A stretch of 64,000 nucleotides of DNA from Whitmania pigra. Its lineage: Eukaryota; Annelida; Clitellata; Hirudinida; Haemopidae. Each line of letters begins with the position of its first letter. Position 1 is the first letter of the stretch. The stretch is from assembly GCA_021613335.1 (NCBI GenBank), contig JAJTWR010000067.1, forward strand, positions 62,001 through 126,000, written 5' to 3'. This document shows positions 39,730 through 51,747 of the stretch, in pieces. Below the pieces are notes generated by a model, which was not told where the DNA came from, did no database searches, and saw only the letters and a list, made by a program, of their open reading frames with translations. The position numbers and the translations under genes are program-made.

Positions 39730-39935
39730 ATAGCAGTTTAAGGAGACTAATGTCTGTGTAATAAACCACTTCTTTTTTAATCAATATCAAATTGATTCTA
39801 CCGAATCTGAATATATTGTTTCCTCGTAAAGGTTATTCCAAAGATTAATTACTCTGGTGTTGAAATAATTGTTCTTAAGATTGCGTTAACTTCCTATAAA
39901 GCTTATATCCATGCTCTCTCGTGGAACTACTTTTT
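39730..39935 (-). mobile_element. CR1/L2-like LINE, C-terminal fragment, antisense
   Basis: On the minus strand, with frameshifts, the sequence reads STREHGYKLYRKL and then YFNTRVINLWNNLYEE. This is the characteristic tail of CR1/L2-like ORF2 proteins (T-R-G-H-x-x-K-L ... F-x-N-R-V-x-x-x-W-N-x-L). It abuts, head to head, the plus-strand reverse transcriptase that follows. Confidence 0.65.
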
Positions 39936-39945
39936 GGTGGCCTCA

Positions 39946-41250
39946 AAGAAATGTTCAGGTTTAAATTTCTTTTTGCTCAAAATCAGTTTGGATTTTTACC
40001 ATCTTGTTCTACGACTCTCCAAATGCTCAGATTTATGGATACACTTACCAGTGCGGTAGAGGACGGAGATGAAGTTGATGTAATTTACACGGACTTGGAA
40101 AAGGCCTTCGATAAGATCTCGCATGAAAAGCTACTCTTCAAGCTAGAGAGGTATGGGGTGCACCACATGGTTGTTGTGTAGATTGGTAATTATTTGTCGG
40201 GCCGGAGTTTCCAGGTGAGGGTCGGTGAGGAGCTGTCAGACTCGTTGCCTGTGACAAGCGGAGTCCCTCAAGGCAGCGTACTTGGTCCATTGCTGTTTCT
40301 CATATATATTAACGACATATACACAGTTTGTGAAAACTTATTCTTGTTTGCGGACGACACAAAAATATATAGAGTTATTAGCGAAGAGGAGGACTGCAGC
40401 AAGTTACAGGTGGACGTGGATAACGTAATTGAGTGGTTCAACAGATGGCAAATGAAAGTTAATATGAACAAATGTTGTGCACTGCATGTAGGGGGGAGAC
40501 ACCACTTGAATAGCTACCAGCTATCAGACCTAGATGGAACAAAATATGAAATTCCAGTTTACAACTCGTTCACGGACCTTGGAATTATAGTAGATTCAGA
40601 TTTAAAATTCAAAGAACACATTCTCTCACGGGTTAAGAAAGCAAATATGATGTTGGGTATCATAGCAAGAAATTTTAGATATCTGTCGGATTTTGCTTTC
40701 GTGGGTTTGTATAAGTCTTTGGTGAGGTCTCAGTTGGAGTATGGAGTACAGGTGTGGAGCCCTTATAGACAGGGATTGATTGAAGCGATTGAAGGTGTAC
40801 AAAGAAGAGCTACAAGATTAAGACAATCCTGTAGGAACCTTCCTTACCAATCGAGACTAGAGAAACTGAAATTGCCAAGTTTGTGTTACAGAAGAAAAAG
40901 AGCTGATTTGATTTTGTTGTTTAAGTTGTTGACAAGTGGAACGAGAGATTTAGTTTGTCCTTCCCTTTCTGTCTGCACATATTCCAAGACCAGAGGACAT
41001 GAAAGAAAACTGATGACAAGACTGGCTCACAAAGATTGCAGAAAGTTTTATTTTTGCAACAGAGTGGTCCAGGAATGGAATAGTTTGCCACAGGAGGTTG
41101 TGATGTCAAGGGATGTGGAGGAGTTTAAGAGAAACTTGGACGGTTTTTTGTTAATAGAATTTACAATTTAGATTGAGGGGTTGGTGCACTGGTTTTTGTT
41201 TTGTTTTCGGTTTCGGCGAGGGGCTCTTCCCATTAAAAGTGGGAACGTTT
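39946..41250 (+). mobile_element. CR1/L2-like LINE reverse transcriptase, 5'-truncated
   Basis: Two joined frames (to 40180 and 40182-41171) encode the reverse transcriptase palm and the C-terminal part. Visible motifs are NQFGFLPSCSTTLQML, DLEKAFDKISHEKLL, GVPQGSVLGPLLFLIYIND and the catalytic FADDTKIY, then LEYGVQVWSPY, TRGHERKL and NRVVQEWNSLP. One in-frame TAG at 40179-40181 interrupts it. It occupies the usual Trp position before the NYLSGR block, so a single base change probably killed this copy. The endonuclease and ORF1 are missing. The 3' end is probably within about 80 bases of the stop at 41169-41171. Confidence 0.88.
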
Positions 41251-41972
41251 CTATGAGATCTATACTTCTTATTTATAAATTTGTGAGCTTACATCTTCTT
41301 AATCTCGCCATAATTCAAATTTTCCAGACATATAGTCATCCTTGTTGCTCTTCCCTGAACCCTTTCCAAAGTTCCAACATGCCAAATGGCGGCGTTAATG
41401 ATAAACATGAAACGATATAAATATTTATTATCTGAAATTTTATAAGAAAATGAGTTTTTAGGGCTGTTATATGACTATATGTTTAATATGTTTAGACCGT
41501 GTTTAGAGAAAATTTTCCTAACCTAAGAAGCTGTGAGCCCTATTCTAGCTTAATGGTTTCCGGATCTACTTGCACTTGTGTTTATGTAAATTGCACGTTA
41601 AATGTTTGTTTAAAAATCTTTGAAAGATAGACAGTAAGATATTACTTTGTTTTATTTATTATCGTATAAAATGACAGGAGATTTTAGCTAGATTACTGGA
41701 CATCACCAGTTTTCTCAATTGCCACACTGAAGCTTTAAAAAGTTGTTCCTTACATAAACTATTGCAAATGTTAGCTTTAGTAATTTTCAACATAACTAAA
41801 CGGAGTTCCTTAAATCGATATATTTTGTATATTTATAAAAGTATTCAAGTTTATTAAGTATATAAAAATAATGTCTGAATAAATTGGGTTAAATAAGTAA
41901 AACTTTTTAAAATTAAACATGAGCAATGTTTATGGTTCTAAAACTAATAGAATGAACGAAATAAAATAATTA
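41251..41972. other. Spacer before PMF1
   Basis: AT-rich with no recognised coding or repeat sequence. The PMF1 promoter presumably lies in its right part. Confidence 0.35.
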
Positions 41973-43280
41973 ATGACCGATCGAGTTAAAGCGGTTGCAT
42001 TAAATTCAAAAGTTTATAAACAATTGGGAATGGAGGATGCCGAAGCTGAGATCGGTGCCGCAGTAGAGGTACAAGTCTATTTTGAACGATTTCTTTCATT
42101 TTTGCCCACAAATGTATACATTTATTATATAAATAAATATATACAAAAATTATTTTGAATATACCAATTAAATTTGTGTTTCTTCTTTTTTCTTAGCCCA
42201 AAATAAGTCTGGAAATTGTGTTTTGGAATTTGTTTTTTGTGTGAATATTGCTGTTTTGTGGGAATGCTTAATTTTGTTTGTTTCATATTAATTGTATAAA
42301 TACTTGAATAGTGATTACTTGAATTGTGTAAATATGATGAATAATCCACTGGAGTAAAATACTAAACATATGCCTATATTTTCTGTGCCAATTTTGCTAG
42401 CAGGGTTCTCGTGCCTGTGTCATCAGAGCAAGCAGATGCAAAAGTGCAATCCAAAAAACTTATAAGAGCTGTGTCAAATCTGTCAGGTTATTGAATTTTT
42501 ATTAAAACTCTTATTTTTATAAAATGAGTCTTGCTAAATTGCTAAATATGTTCAACTGGCAATTTGTTCATAGGTCAAATGTTGTTCTTTGTTAGGACTT
42601 TTTCTTTTAACATTAAACAAATTTGTCAAGAAACTTATTTTTAATTCAGGAATGTCCTGAAAAAAGAATGCTATGCTGTTATGAATAGTCAGAAATATGA
42701 AATAAAATGCCTGGCAAATGATTTTGAGAATGATACAAACAAGGATATTGAGGCATGAATGACATTTTTTGCTCTGAATAACTTATTTACAGTAATGTTT
42801 TTGCAGGAAGAAATTAATTTGTTGTTTGAGCAAGAAGGAATTGCTGAATTTTTAGATAAATTAGATCTTCTGTACTTAGAACAAAAGCTAGCATATGGTA
42901 CTGATTGTACTTGTTGGTTAGTACAACATTTGTAACTGAGATATATGTCTTCCCCATAATCTTGAATGCATTTATTTTGTGAAGGAGACCAGGTAACAAA
43001 GCTAAGGAAAATTTGGCACCTCATTTATATCAAGTCTTTGAAAACCATAAACTTAAACTTAATGGATTATTGAAAGTAAAAAATAATGATATAGAATTAA
43101 TCAGCAAACAAATTAACAAGGGAAGAAAAGATGTTGAAAAGCTATTGGAAGAGATATCTCAGATGAAAGATATTGTGCAGGTTTTTATTTTTTTTATTCT
43201 GTTATCGGTTTATGGTAATTTTTTAATGTTAATTGCAGGGATTTGTTTGCCAGGCATCCCTTGGAACTAATTTTAACTAA
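41973..43280 (+). CDS. PMF1: PMF1 / Nnf1, MIS12 kinetochore complex subunit, six exons
   Basis: Exons: 41973-42068, 42404-42486, 42650-42752, 42807-42916, 42985-43180, 43239-43280. They give 209 residues (human PMF1 has 205). Nnf1/PMF1 is one of four MIS12-complex proteins that link centromeric chromatin to NDC80 at the kinetochore. The second half matches: EEINLLFEQEGIAEFLDKLD (human EEISDIKEEGNLEAVLNALD), then the WRPGNK motif (human WRPSGI), LAPHLYQ (human VMAPYFLQ) and INKGRKDVEKLLEEI (human VLAGRRQVEELQLQV). This part is a predicted coiled coil. The first half is divergent, as is usual for this family. Intron 3 has no GT in a usable position and needs a GC donor (GAG|GCATG). Exons 2 and 4 each have other open frames, but only this combination keeps phase to the stop. 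Confidence 0.82.
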
Positions 43281-44311
43281 ATAATTACATTTTATACTTT
43301 AATTAGTTCAGTGTAATTGTGCCAAAATTACAAACCGGGAATTTTTCATAAGTTGTGTTTTGTGTGAGTTTTCCATATTTTCTGGGTTTTGTTCTAGGGT
43401 TTTGTCAATATTCAGCTTTAATTAGCAGTCTTAAAGAAACGATAGCCAGTGATAAACTGTATCACTTAAACAAATTCTAACAGCTCTAACTCTCTGATAT
43501 GGTCACAGGCTATGGGCGTGATGTTGTTTATTATTAAAGCAATAATGCCCCGAATAGCATTTTGGTAATGTTTTGGAACTTGGAAAAGGTAATTAATTTA
43601 GGTTTAAGCCTAACAATTGTTAAACTTGCAGCAAAAAATATTGTGGGCGTGTTGCCAAAAGCGGACTAGGGGGTCAAAAATTGGCAATTTTTTGCGGACG
43701 TCTTTTGTGGATGATGGCTGTATCAGGGACATCATTTCAGCTGTTTCCAAGGGGCAAAACCCCCGCACAACTTGAGAAGGCGACCTTTTTTGCTTCTAGC
43801 CAAACCCTCGCAAGACATGAGGAGATGAATTTTTTTTGCATCTAGTCTAAAGTCAGTCAAATTACGTCCCTGCTATAGTTAGATGAAAGTCTTTGATTGT
43901 AATACCCTGGCAATTTCCAGGCCGATGCACGTCCTTACTTGCCTTAGGACTTTACAGTATTTTAAAGGTCAACGTGTGCGCGACTAATCTCAGAACGAAA
44001 ATTGTTCGAAGGAAATCTAGGCAAATTTCCTGCCAGGTCAAAATCGAATGAAAGTGACCAGAAAATATGCGGACTGGAAATTTGAATTAATTGTATTTCT
44101 TTGTAAACTTTAAATTTTCAACGTCATTATTAGAAAATGTAAATAAATCTTCAAATTATTATACTTAACATCTTATATTTTGTAAATAAAATGTTTAAAT
44201 AAAAAAAAACAACGTAATTGGCTGAGATGTATCTGCACTCATAGTAAGTTTGTTTATGTTTTGGGGGAAGTGGGTCTGATTTAACGAGATACCTGTAGCA
44301 ACAGGACTGTG
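43281..44311. other. Spacer between PMF1 and LRRC57
   Basis: It holds one MITE-like repeat (43724-43872, listed separately) and otherwise unassigned AT-rich sequence. A possible poly(A) signal cluster (AATAAAA) lies near 44187-44206. Confidence 0.4.
43724..43872 (+). repeat. Dispersed MITE-like repeat (CAGGGACGT family), copy 3
   Basis: This copy is 149 bases long, starting CAGGGACATCATTT and ending AAATTACGTCCCTG, so its first and last 14 bases are inverted repeats with two differences. It is the best-preserved copy in the window. Flanking bases (GGCTGTAT on the left, CTATAGTT on the right) show no convincing duplication. Confidence 0.68.
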
Positions 44312-46304
44312 ATGGGCAATTCGCTGAAGGCGCACATTGAACATGCGGAAAAGACTGGTGTTTGCAATCTATCGGGCAAGACTCTTTCTGAGGTATTAGA
44401 TCATTTTGTTGGCTTTTGATAACTACTGAAACTGACGAATTTATTTTAATTTGCCAGATTTCTTAGATTATCACACTTTGTTTATAGCTGGCTGAAGGCA
44501 CTTATAACAAGTTATTTAATAATAACCAGAAACATTATTTTAACATAAAAATATGTGTAATTTGTTTGTCCAATTTTAGGTTCATTTTAAAATGTAAAAA
44601 CTAGGAACTACTTAAATTGCTTAATATAATAAAAAATAAAGTCACTAGTCAACATCAGCAATAACGGTTGTGATGTACTGCCGAATTTTTAAAAAGTTAA
44701 TACATGTATTATTAAAATTAGGTGACACAGAAGCTGATTCATTACTTTCCAGCTACCAGAAGAGATGCAGCGGCTATCCAAGAACTTGAGGACATTGGAT
44801 GTCTCTCACAACAAGCTTCGCCAACTTCCTGAGTCTCTGCGCAACTTCGGGCAGCTCAAAGTCCTCAACGCCTCGAAGAACAGACTTTGTTAAGAGGGCT
44901 TCTACTTTAAATTTCTCTTACTATTGTCAATGTCACAAACTTTTCTGTTTCTAGCTCATCCCTCATAAATCTGTACTTCATGTTTTATGCACACCTCCTT
45001 GCAGCCTTTCTGCCTCAGGACATTGGAACCAACTTGAAACTTGAGGTGATGAATATGGAAGAGAATCATCTGACCTCCCTTCCCCTTTCCATCTCAAATC
45101 TCAAGAATCTCAAGACCGTCATCCTGTCTGACAACCAATTCAAGGTCTTCCCGAAAGTTCTCTGTGAACTGAAGTCGCTCAACGTCCTTGACCTTTCCAG
45201 AAACAGACTGACAGAACTTCCAGACGACATCCAGAATCTGTCAGCTGTGGAGTTGAATCTTAACCAAAATCAGGTCATTTAATTTGTCAGGAATGTTGAA
45301 TTTAATCTGTGTTAAAGATGTTTATAATTATGTAACTTTGAAAAAAAGAATTTTGAATTTTTATTACTTTTAAATCCTTAGGAAAAAACATTAATCAAAC
45401 TCATCAATTATGGAACAATTATTAAAATTATCAGTTGAACAAGTTGAACGAGAAGATTGCAGAATGTCAGAACTTGAAGGTGCTCAGACTTGAGGAGAAC
45501 TGTTTGCCCCTCATCTCCTTCACCCCAAAAATTCTTGCTACTTCCAAAATTTCTCTCCTTGCAGTGGAAGGGAATGTTTTTGATCAGAAATCTTTCCAGA
45601 TGCTCGAGGGGTACGACATGGTGAGTTGTTGCATTGCTGCTCGTAATTGTAATGGCTGATTAACTTACTCATTGTTTTTTATTATTGTTGTAAACTTGGA
45701 AATTAATTAAGTTTATATTGCTAAAACAATTAAATTTCTATTTCATTATATTTGGTATCTTCTTCGGGCACGAGGTATCTCAATTAATGCTGTAAAAAGC
45801 ATTCTCGATAATCACCTGACAAACAGCGAGAATCAAGACAACTTGGAAGCCCAAATATCCATTTGCATCCTTAAGTACCTCTTTCCTTAAACACTTAGCT
45901 TCTATTATGCAGTTCCATTAACTGAATACTTGCTCTAATAAACCTATTAGTTAACTTACTTATTTGCGGACTCCTGGGTTATTTCATTATCATTATTACT
46001 GATATTGTTTTACATGTTTATTGGTCTGGCAGGTTACTTTTCATGTCTGGTTGATGTTCCATGTATAAGATTTGTTGGCTTGATATTATTTTAATATTAA
46101 TGTTTTTATTATTAAATTCACATAATTGTTGCTTTGAACTATGTTTAATAGCATTTGGATTTCACAATTTCTGAACAGCTACAATTAATTAGTTTAAGTT
46201 TTCTAACATTACATCAAAGTTCATTTCTGAGATTAATTTATTGTTTAATCTATTTTCTTTAGTACATGGAAAAATACACAGCCACCAAGAAAAAGTTGAT
46301 GTGA
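44312..46304 (+). CDS. LRRC57: LRRC57, small leucine-rich repeat protein, five exons
   Basis: Exons: 44312-44392, 44753-44888, 45005-45273, 45435-45620, 46263-46304. They give 237 residues (human 239). The start MGNSLKAHIEHAEKTGVCNL aligns with human [21 protein letters not shown] and carries the Gly2 N-myristoylation signal, so membrane attachment is likely. Leucine-rich repeats follow (LRTLDVSHNKLRQLP, LKTVILSDNQFKVFP, LNVLDLSRNRLTELP, VELNLNQNQ). The C-terminal cap has VLRLEENCLPL, LLAVEGNVF and LEGYD, then YMEKYTATKKK in the last exon. All junctions keep phase. The biochemical role of LRRC57 is not well defined. The last intron (45621-46262) contains a dispersed repeat. Confidence 0.93.
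45750..45990 (+). repeat. Dispersed repeat in last intron of LRRC57
   Basis: The stretch from GGTATCTTCTTCG to TTGCGGACTCCTGGGTTATTTC is similar in two blocks to 57510-57655 and 57977-58090, with the second block (ATATCCATTTGCATCCTTAA) nearly identical. The 57.5 kb copy carries about 320 extra bases between the blocks. No coding sequence was found, and the class is unknown (solo LTR or MITE are possible). Confidence 0.6.
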
Positions 46305-48398
46305 ACCATCCATCAATCCACTTCTAAGGGGATGACCTCTGGGATGTCTTAGTCTTTGCAAGGCAATCTGCAGGCATCAAAATATTTTTCTTACCAAAAG
46401 GGGGTTCTATGCCTACATTGAGTGATGGGACTAATGATGATTATGATGTTTGGGACTTGTTGTGATTTTCAACATACTACGTGGAAACAATTGAGTCAAT
46501 TTATTTTTCAGCTAATCAAATTAATTCCTTTAATTTACATTAATTTAATGTAATGAACATGCTGGTGTAGAATGCTATCTTTTGATTTTTTTTATTCTTG
46601 AATTTTTGCAGCTTTGCTAAATGAATTATTATTTTTTGACTTTGAGACGACTTCTCATTATGACTTTGCGTAGTTCTGATTTCTATTCAAGCATAAAATT
46701 CACTGTAGAGTTGGAAGTAGCTGCAGAATGACAAATTGATGTATTCTGAATCAGTACTGAAATGCTTTTGAGTCCTCTCTAAATACAACCTTGAACAATC
46801 ATAATCAATTTATATTGTTGCACAAGTGCAGCATCTATTGTTAGTTCTTATCAAAGAAATCAAATTATCCATTCTACAAGTCCATATTACTAATTGTAGT
46901 AGATTGCAGGTTTCCTAAAGGGGCTGGCTAACAAGTGACTAACAGGTGAAGCTTTATTTTGGACTTTATTTATTTATTTATGATAATCATGCTAAATAAT
47001 TTTTTGCTGGTCTTGGTTAGTTTCCTTCTGATGATGGCCATACGTTTGTCTTATAAGGCTTAAAATGTCAATAATTAAATTAAATTAATTTGTTCTGTGT
47101 AACATTTTAGAGGTAGAGTAACATTTTATTTCTGGGATGCACTGTGGATGAGGCATCCCAGATTACCCCTTTATTGGTGTCCCCAACTTGCTATGATACC
47201 AAAATAAACCTTAGTGTATGTTTAATATATCAACAAGTTGAGAACTGAGCAAGAGTTACATGTAAAAATATCACTTATTGTTATTAAATTATTAATATTG
47301 CAGACATCTTACATTATTGTATTCGTAATAGTATCCTCTTGCAAACTTTAAAAACATTCTCACTCCATGAAACAATGTGTTCGTTTCACAATCTGTTTAC
47401 ATACGTACAGCTAGGAGGGAACAGTGGTCGTTGTGAAATATGATTTCATGACAGTTTCGCACATGACAGTTATCTAGAGATTCAGAGCAGAGTGATATAT
47501 GTTTTGGGCATAGACCAATCTACTTGAATTCAGAAAATCCTGTCAATTTTCAAACCCAATTGAAGAAGGAATGTGTACTCTTGCTTACTTTTATATCACA
47601 TTAAAAAAATTAAATGTTGCCAAACCCCAAAATAGACTATAACCTATGAATTAATTCCATCAAATTGTTACATTGAATATTCTGTTTCAGTCCGGGCAGA
47701 ACAGCTAGTTATTTCTTAAAATATTAAGTAATTTTACCCGAATAAAGCCGGCAGGTCGAAAAGTTCCATTGTTGAAAGACTGTGTTATCGACGTAATGTC
47801 CCGATTTTTAAATTTGCCGCGTAATTCGTGGTAAACATGCGTTACTTATCGGCAGCGTTTTTTAATCAAATCGACTTGACACTATTTGCTTTAAGCTTCA
47901 AATCATTATTTGTAGGTAACTCATTTTTAAATATATTGTAGCTTAGAGAGACATTTTCTATGATTGTTTTTTTTTCAGCTTTGAAGTTTCTATAGTTTTA
48001 TTGACAATAGCATATCGACCTCAATCTTTGTATCCGATTCTGCGATCAAGTTGAGTTACCCTACATTGCAAGCTATAGGCTCTTTATTCTCAATGAAGAA
48101 GAACAAATAATAATTAAATTTAAATGTAGATAATAAGTTGATAATAAGCTTTGTAAACGATAAACCAGAATATGGTTTTTGTAAAATAAACAGTTTTTCA
48201 AGTAATCTCGAAATGGAACGAAATACAAAAAACCATCTGTTATCACCTATATTAAAAAAAATAATAAGCCAGATATTTTATACTATTTTTTTTGGTTGAC
48301 TTATTCTTATTATGTAAGCATCATTTGCTAATGACATTGTGTTTAGTGTCACTGAGCGGTTTTGTGATTCAATGAATTATTAATTCGGTTCCCTGACT
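46305..48398. other. Intergenic after LRRC57
   Basis: The left part is LRRC57 3' UTR. No further ORF, splice-paired exon or recognised repeat was found in about 2.1 kb. Confidence 0.4.
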
Positions 48399-48506
48399 TT
48401 TGCTCAAATGACGATAGCTCACATGGCGCTGGCTCACACGGTGGTTGCTCACATGGGCAATTGCTCACACTGACAATAGCCTACATAGACTCTTGCGCAC
48501 AATAGA
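48399..48506. repeat. Minisatellite, about seven units of 15-16 bp
   Basis: Imperfect tandem units follow the pattern TTGCTCACATGGNNNN, for example TAGCTCACATGGCGC, TGGCTCACACGGTGG and TTGCTCACATGGGCAA. The last two units are degenerate. The array is non-coding. Confidence 0.8.
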
Positions 48507-48699
48507 CTATTGGATCTTCAGCACAAACATGCGCATACATTTCAGCACGTTGTCGACAGTGGGCTGGAGTTGTTTGCAGCAGTAATCAATTACTCATCTA
48601 GGTGAAGAGGCGCAAACATACTAGTGATCCAGTCAGGAAGTGCTGAATATTAATAAGGAATCGATGTTTTGACTTATGGTGTTTATAAAACGCTGCGTT

Positions 48700-48961
48700 T
48701 GTGTCGAGTTTGACGTAGTGGATAAGGCAACTAGCAACCCCTGCCGAACTCGAACTTCCCGCCTCCTCGAAGTCGTTTGTTTTTGTTTGTTATTAACGTC
48801 CGTTCCATATCTAGATGATTAGGACGGTGCCCCCATCGTGAGAGGCGCAGCCTTAACCGTTAGGCCATGCGGGCGCACCTCCTGGAAGCTTTATTTATTT
48901 ATTTATTTGATTAAAGTCCGTTGCATAACTAGGATGATTTGGACTTACCTCCTCGAAGCTT
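48700..48961. mobile_element. SINE cluster: two retroposon copies stacked by target-site duplication
   Basis: A tRNA-like stretch (48710-48757; A-box-like TAGTGGATAAGG) precedes two inserted modules. Insert 48773-48875, read on the minus strand, has a tRNA-like head (A box TGGCCTAACGG, then CTCTCACGATG) followed by the GTCC...GGAC hairpin and a CAAA-type tail. Insert 48892-48946 has only the hairpin and an (ATAA)n tail. The target motif occurs three times: CGCCTCCTCGAAG (48760-48772), ACCTCCTGGAAGCTT (48877-48891) and ACCTCCTCGAAGCTT (48947-48961). This fits two successive insertions, each with its own duplication. Confidence 0.72.
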
Positions 48962-48962
48962 G

Positions 48963-50438
48963 TTACTCCTTCCTTTTATACTCCAACATGGCGTGACAAC
49001 ATCTCCGCGCCAGCTGAGGAGTTTCCCAGAGCTTTGAGGCGTAATATTTCAGACCGTCTAGGAAGCTCTGGATCTTGTAGATTTGGCCGCTGAAAGTCTC
49101 TTCGTCCTCTTGGCCGACCTTTGCGTCTTCTCGGCAGTTGTACCGTTGTTGAAAAAGGAATTCCTTCATTCCTCGAAGTTGGAGTGGGACCCGGTGCATG
49201 CTTGGATCATCGTCCTCATCTATTCCGTGTCTGGGCCTCAATTGCTCAACGTATCTTTTTCAAGTAGGTCCTTTTGGCACGGCCTGCATCAAAACATGGC
49301 GAGGCTCCAAGACTTGAACCACAATTGCCGGGATCCATCTAGGAACGCGATCCTTACCCGGACATATGCGTTGTACGTAACAGGGCTTCCTGACATCGAA
49401 TTTGGTGTTGCTCGTTCTCTTGTTGGACGTATACTTGTTCTGCCTGTCTTGTAGGCTTTTTAGCTATTTTAGACACCGAAGGCAAAAGCGCACCTAATTT
49501 TCCTCGTAATTGCCTCCCAATATTAACAATTCAATTGGTGAAAGGCCAAAGGTGTTCGTCGATATTGAATTAGAAATTTCTGTAGTGCTTGGCTATATGG
49601 AAGCCGCGATTTTCTCAACGATTGTTTGAAAGTCTGCACTAACCTCTCCGCTTGTACGTTTGTAGCGGGATGGTAAGGTGCTCCTCTCAGGTGTAGAATA
49701 CCTCGCTTTCTTATATATTCTTGAAATTCCTCTGATATAAAAGTTGGCGCATTGTCCGTTGCGAGGCTATGCAGATACCCGAAATTGGCGAAATTCTCTT
49801 CGAGTAAATCCATCGTTGTTTTCGATGTGATGCTTGAAATAGGGTGGATGCACGGGTATTTCACCATCACCAACCAGTTCTTTCCCATGAAATTAACCGT
49901 AGATTCTGCTCCAAGGTCCTTGAGAGGCAATTACGGGTAGCATCCAGGGGTGGTTTGCGATCTTTGGTGGGTTGTTTTGATGTTCCGCGCAAGATGCGCA
50001 TTTCCTACTTCAATGTCGGAATCTATTCTCGGTCAGTAAACAAACGATCGTGCCAGCAACTTCATCTTCCTCAGCGACTAAGGTATAATAAATCCACAAC
50101 ATGAGATCTCATCTTCTCTAGAATTACAACTCTATTGCCGAAAATAAGACCGTCAGAGTATCTTCCAACTTTTGAAAATGTTGAATCTTGTCTTCTACCA
50201 CTCGAGGCCATCCCCCGTTTAAAAATAGTACCACGGTTGAAATGACCTTATCTTTGTTAAGATTCGAGAATCGGTCGGTCGGATTTGTTTGCTGATGGCA
50301 TTGATCGTGAAACTGTATGATCGTCTTCTTCATCTTCACCGTCAAAATTAGAATCTTGCCCACTTGGTAAACGACTAAGAGAATCCGCGTTACCATGGTT
50401 TTCTGATCGTCGGTATTCTAATATGCTTGACGAAATAG
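48963..50438 (-). mobile_element. Ty3/gypsy-type retrotransposon pol fragment, decayed
   Basis: Read on the minus strand from 50438, the order is the end of RNase H (LEYRRSENHGNADSLSRLP), the spacer and integrase zinc region (KLLARSFVYWPRID), and the integrase core (TDNAPTFISEEFQEY, then YHPATNVQAERLVQTFKQSL with the catalytic Glu). The C-terminal region follows (PRWIPAIVVQVLEPRHVL, VEQLRPRHG). Several frameshifts and stops are present, and the first catalytic Asp of the integrase appears lost. No LTRs were found. The upstream part of RNase H continues beyond the R2-like insertion, at about 51539 and above. Confidence 0.85.
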
Positions 50439-51538
50439 AACTTAGAACATAGAAACTCCTACCGCGGAGCTAACCGACAGGGAATCATCAGAGGAGTGCC
50501 CCCGTCATCAAACGTTTCGGCTCAAACTCCTGACGTTCTCGAGGGTTGGGCCACACACCAGTTGATCAGGCGGGTGTCCCTGTCGGTAAAAACCCTACCT
50601 ATCCAACTCCATCGTAACGCACCGCACGTTATATGATGATCGATGAAATTCACGACGACCTTTGCGCATCGATCCCATATAATGCAGACTGAGCGTTATA
50701 ATTTCTTTGAAGCGGCCGCCGTCGCTTAGAAATATACGCTCACCGGACGCGCTCAATCGCGTTTTTACGTCATTTGCGAATGCGCGCGTCAACATCTCAA
50801 CAACCAAACCGCGATCTCTATTCTTAGCAACGCTTACGGCCCCTCATCTCCCAAATCCAACACGATGCTGCCTCTGCAGCCTCCGACATTTTTATCATAG
50901 CCCTAGTTCTTTCCCGGCTCGATAAACCTATTTGAGTGAGGAACGTGTAGGCTGACTTACCAACTAAACCTCTCGCCTCAACTTCAATGTGCATTAGCGT
51001 TACCCGAAACCCGCTCACTTCTAGATCTTTCGCTAGCTCAGAGTATTTCTCTTTCAGCACATTACTTGCTTCGATCCTATCTTCCCACGGGACAGTCGAC
51101 TCTATCAAAAATATCGCTATCCCTAAGCAGCTGGGATGTCTCAAACCTTCCAGGTCGGCTGCGACAGTCCAATCATTAGCTTCTGCAAGAATGTCTCTCT
51201 TCGGAGGGAGTCTATTTTTCTTACAGTGTAGTGAAAAGCCCTCTCGCAAGAAGTATACCTTCCTCTGCAATACAATCTTGCGAGAATTTGCTTTAGCTAC
51301 GGCCGTTTTGGTAGCTTCAACCACTTCCTTTAGGACCTTATTGTGTCGCCATGTGTACCGACCATTGTCGAGGGCATATGCGCAACTTGAGAGCACATGA
51401 TGAAGTGTCTCGAAGCCGCCGCAGAGCTCACATTTACAGTCTTCCGTCAAACCCCATCTTCTCAAATTGTCCTTAGAGGGCAGTTGGTCATAAATCGAGC
51501 TTATCAGAAAGGCCAGACGATATGGAGACATTCTTTTT
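50439..51538 (-). mobile_element. R2-like LINE (copy 2), inserted in the gypsy fragment
   Basis: The minus-strand frame 51531-50824 encodes the C-terminal region: CELCGGFETLHHVLSSC zinc knuckle, KRDILAEANDWTVAADLEG, ESTVPWEDR, and the tail LVGKSAYTFLTQIGLSSRERTRAM. Compared with copy 1, about 16 residues holding the catalytic RPD are deleted before ESTVPWEDR, so the endonuclease is dead. The 3' untranslated part runs to about 50460. Both flanks carry TCTAATATGCTT and GACGAAATAG (50417-50438, and 51539-51550 with 51561-51570), the likely target-site duplication. Confidence 0.87.
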
Positions 51539-51570
51539 TCTAATATGCTTCCGGGTTTTTGACGAAATAG

Positions 51571-51710
51571 CTATTTTTAGACTGGCGAAGTGCGTTGCAA
51601 AGAGTTTTCAAATATTTATAATTTTTCATTATTTATAACTTTAATTTTGCAAATAAAATAATATTTGGTTGTTTTCTATAAGTTATTTTCTATTTCATTA
51701 TAGACCATTA

Positions 51711-51747
<37 letters not shown>

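Noticed and set aside
48710..48880. tRNA gene
   Set aside because: A-box-like sequences are present on both strands, but no complete cloverleaf or clean B box; best read as SINE heads.
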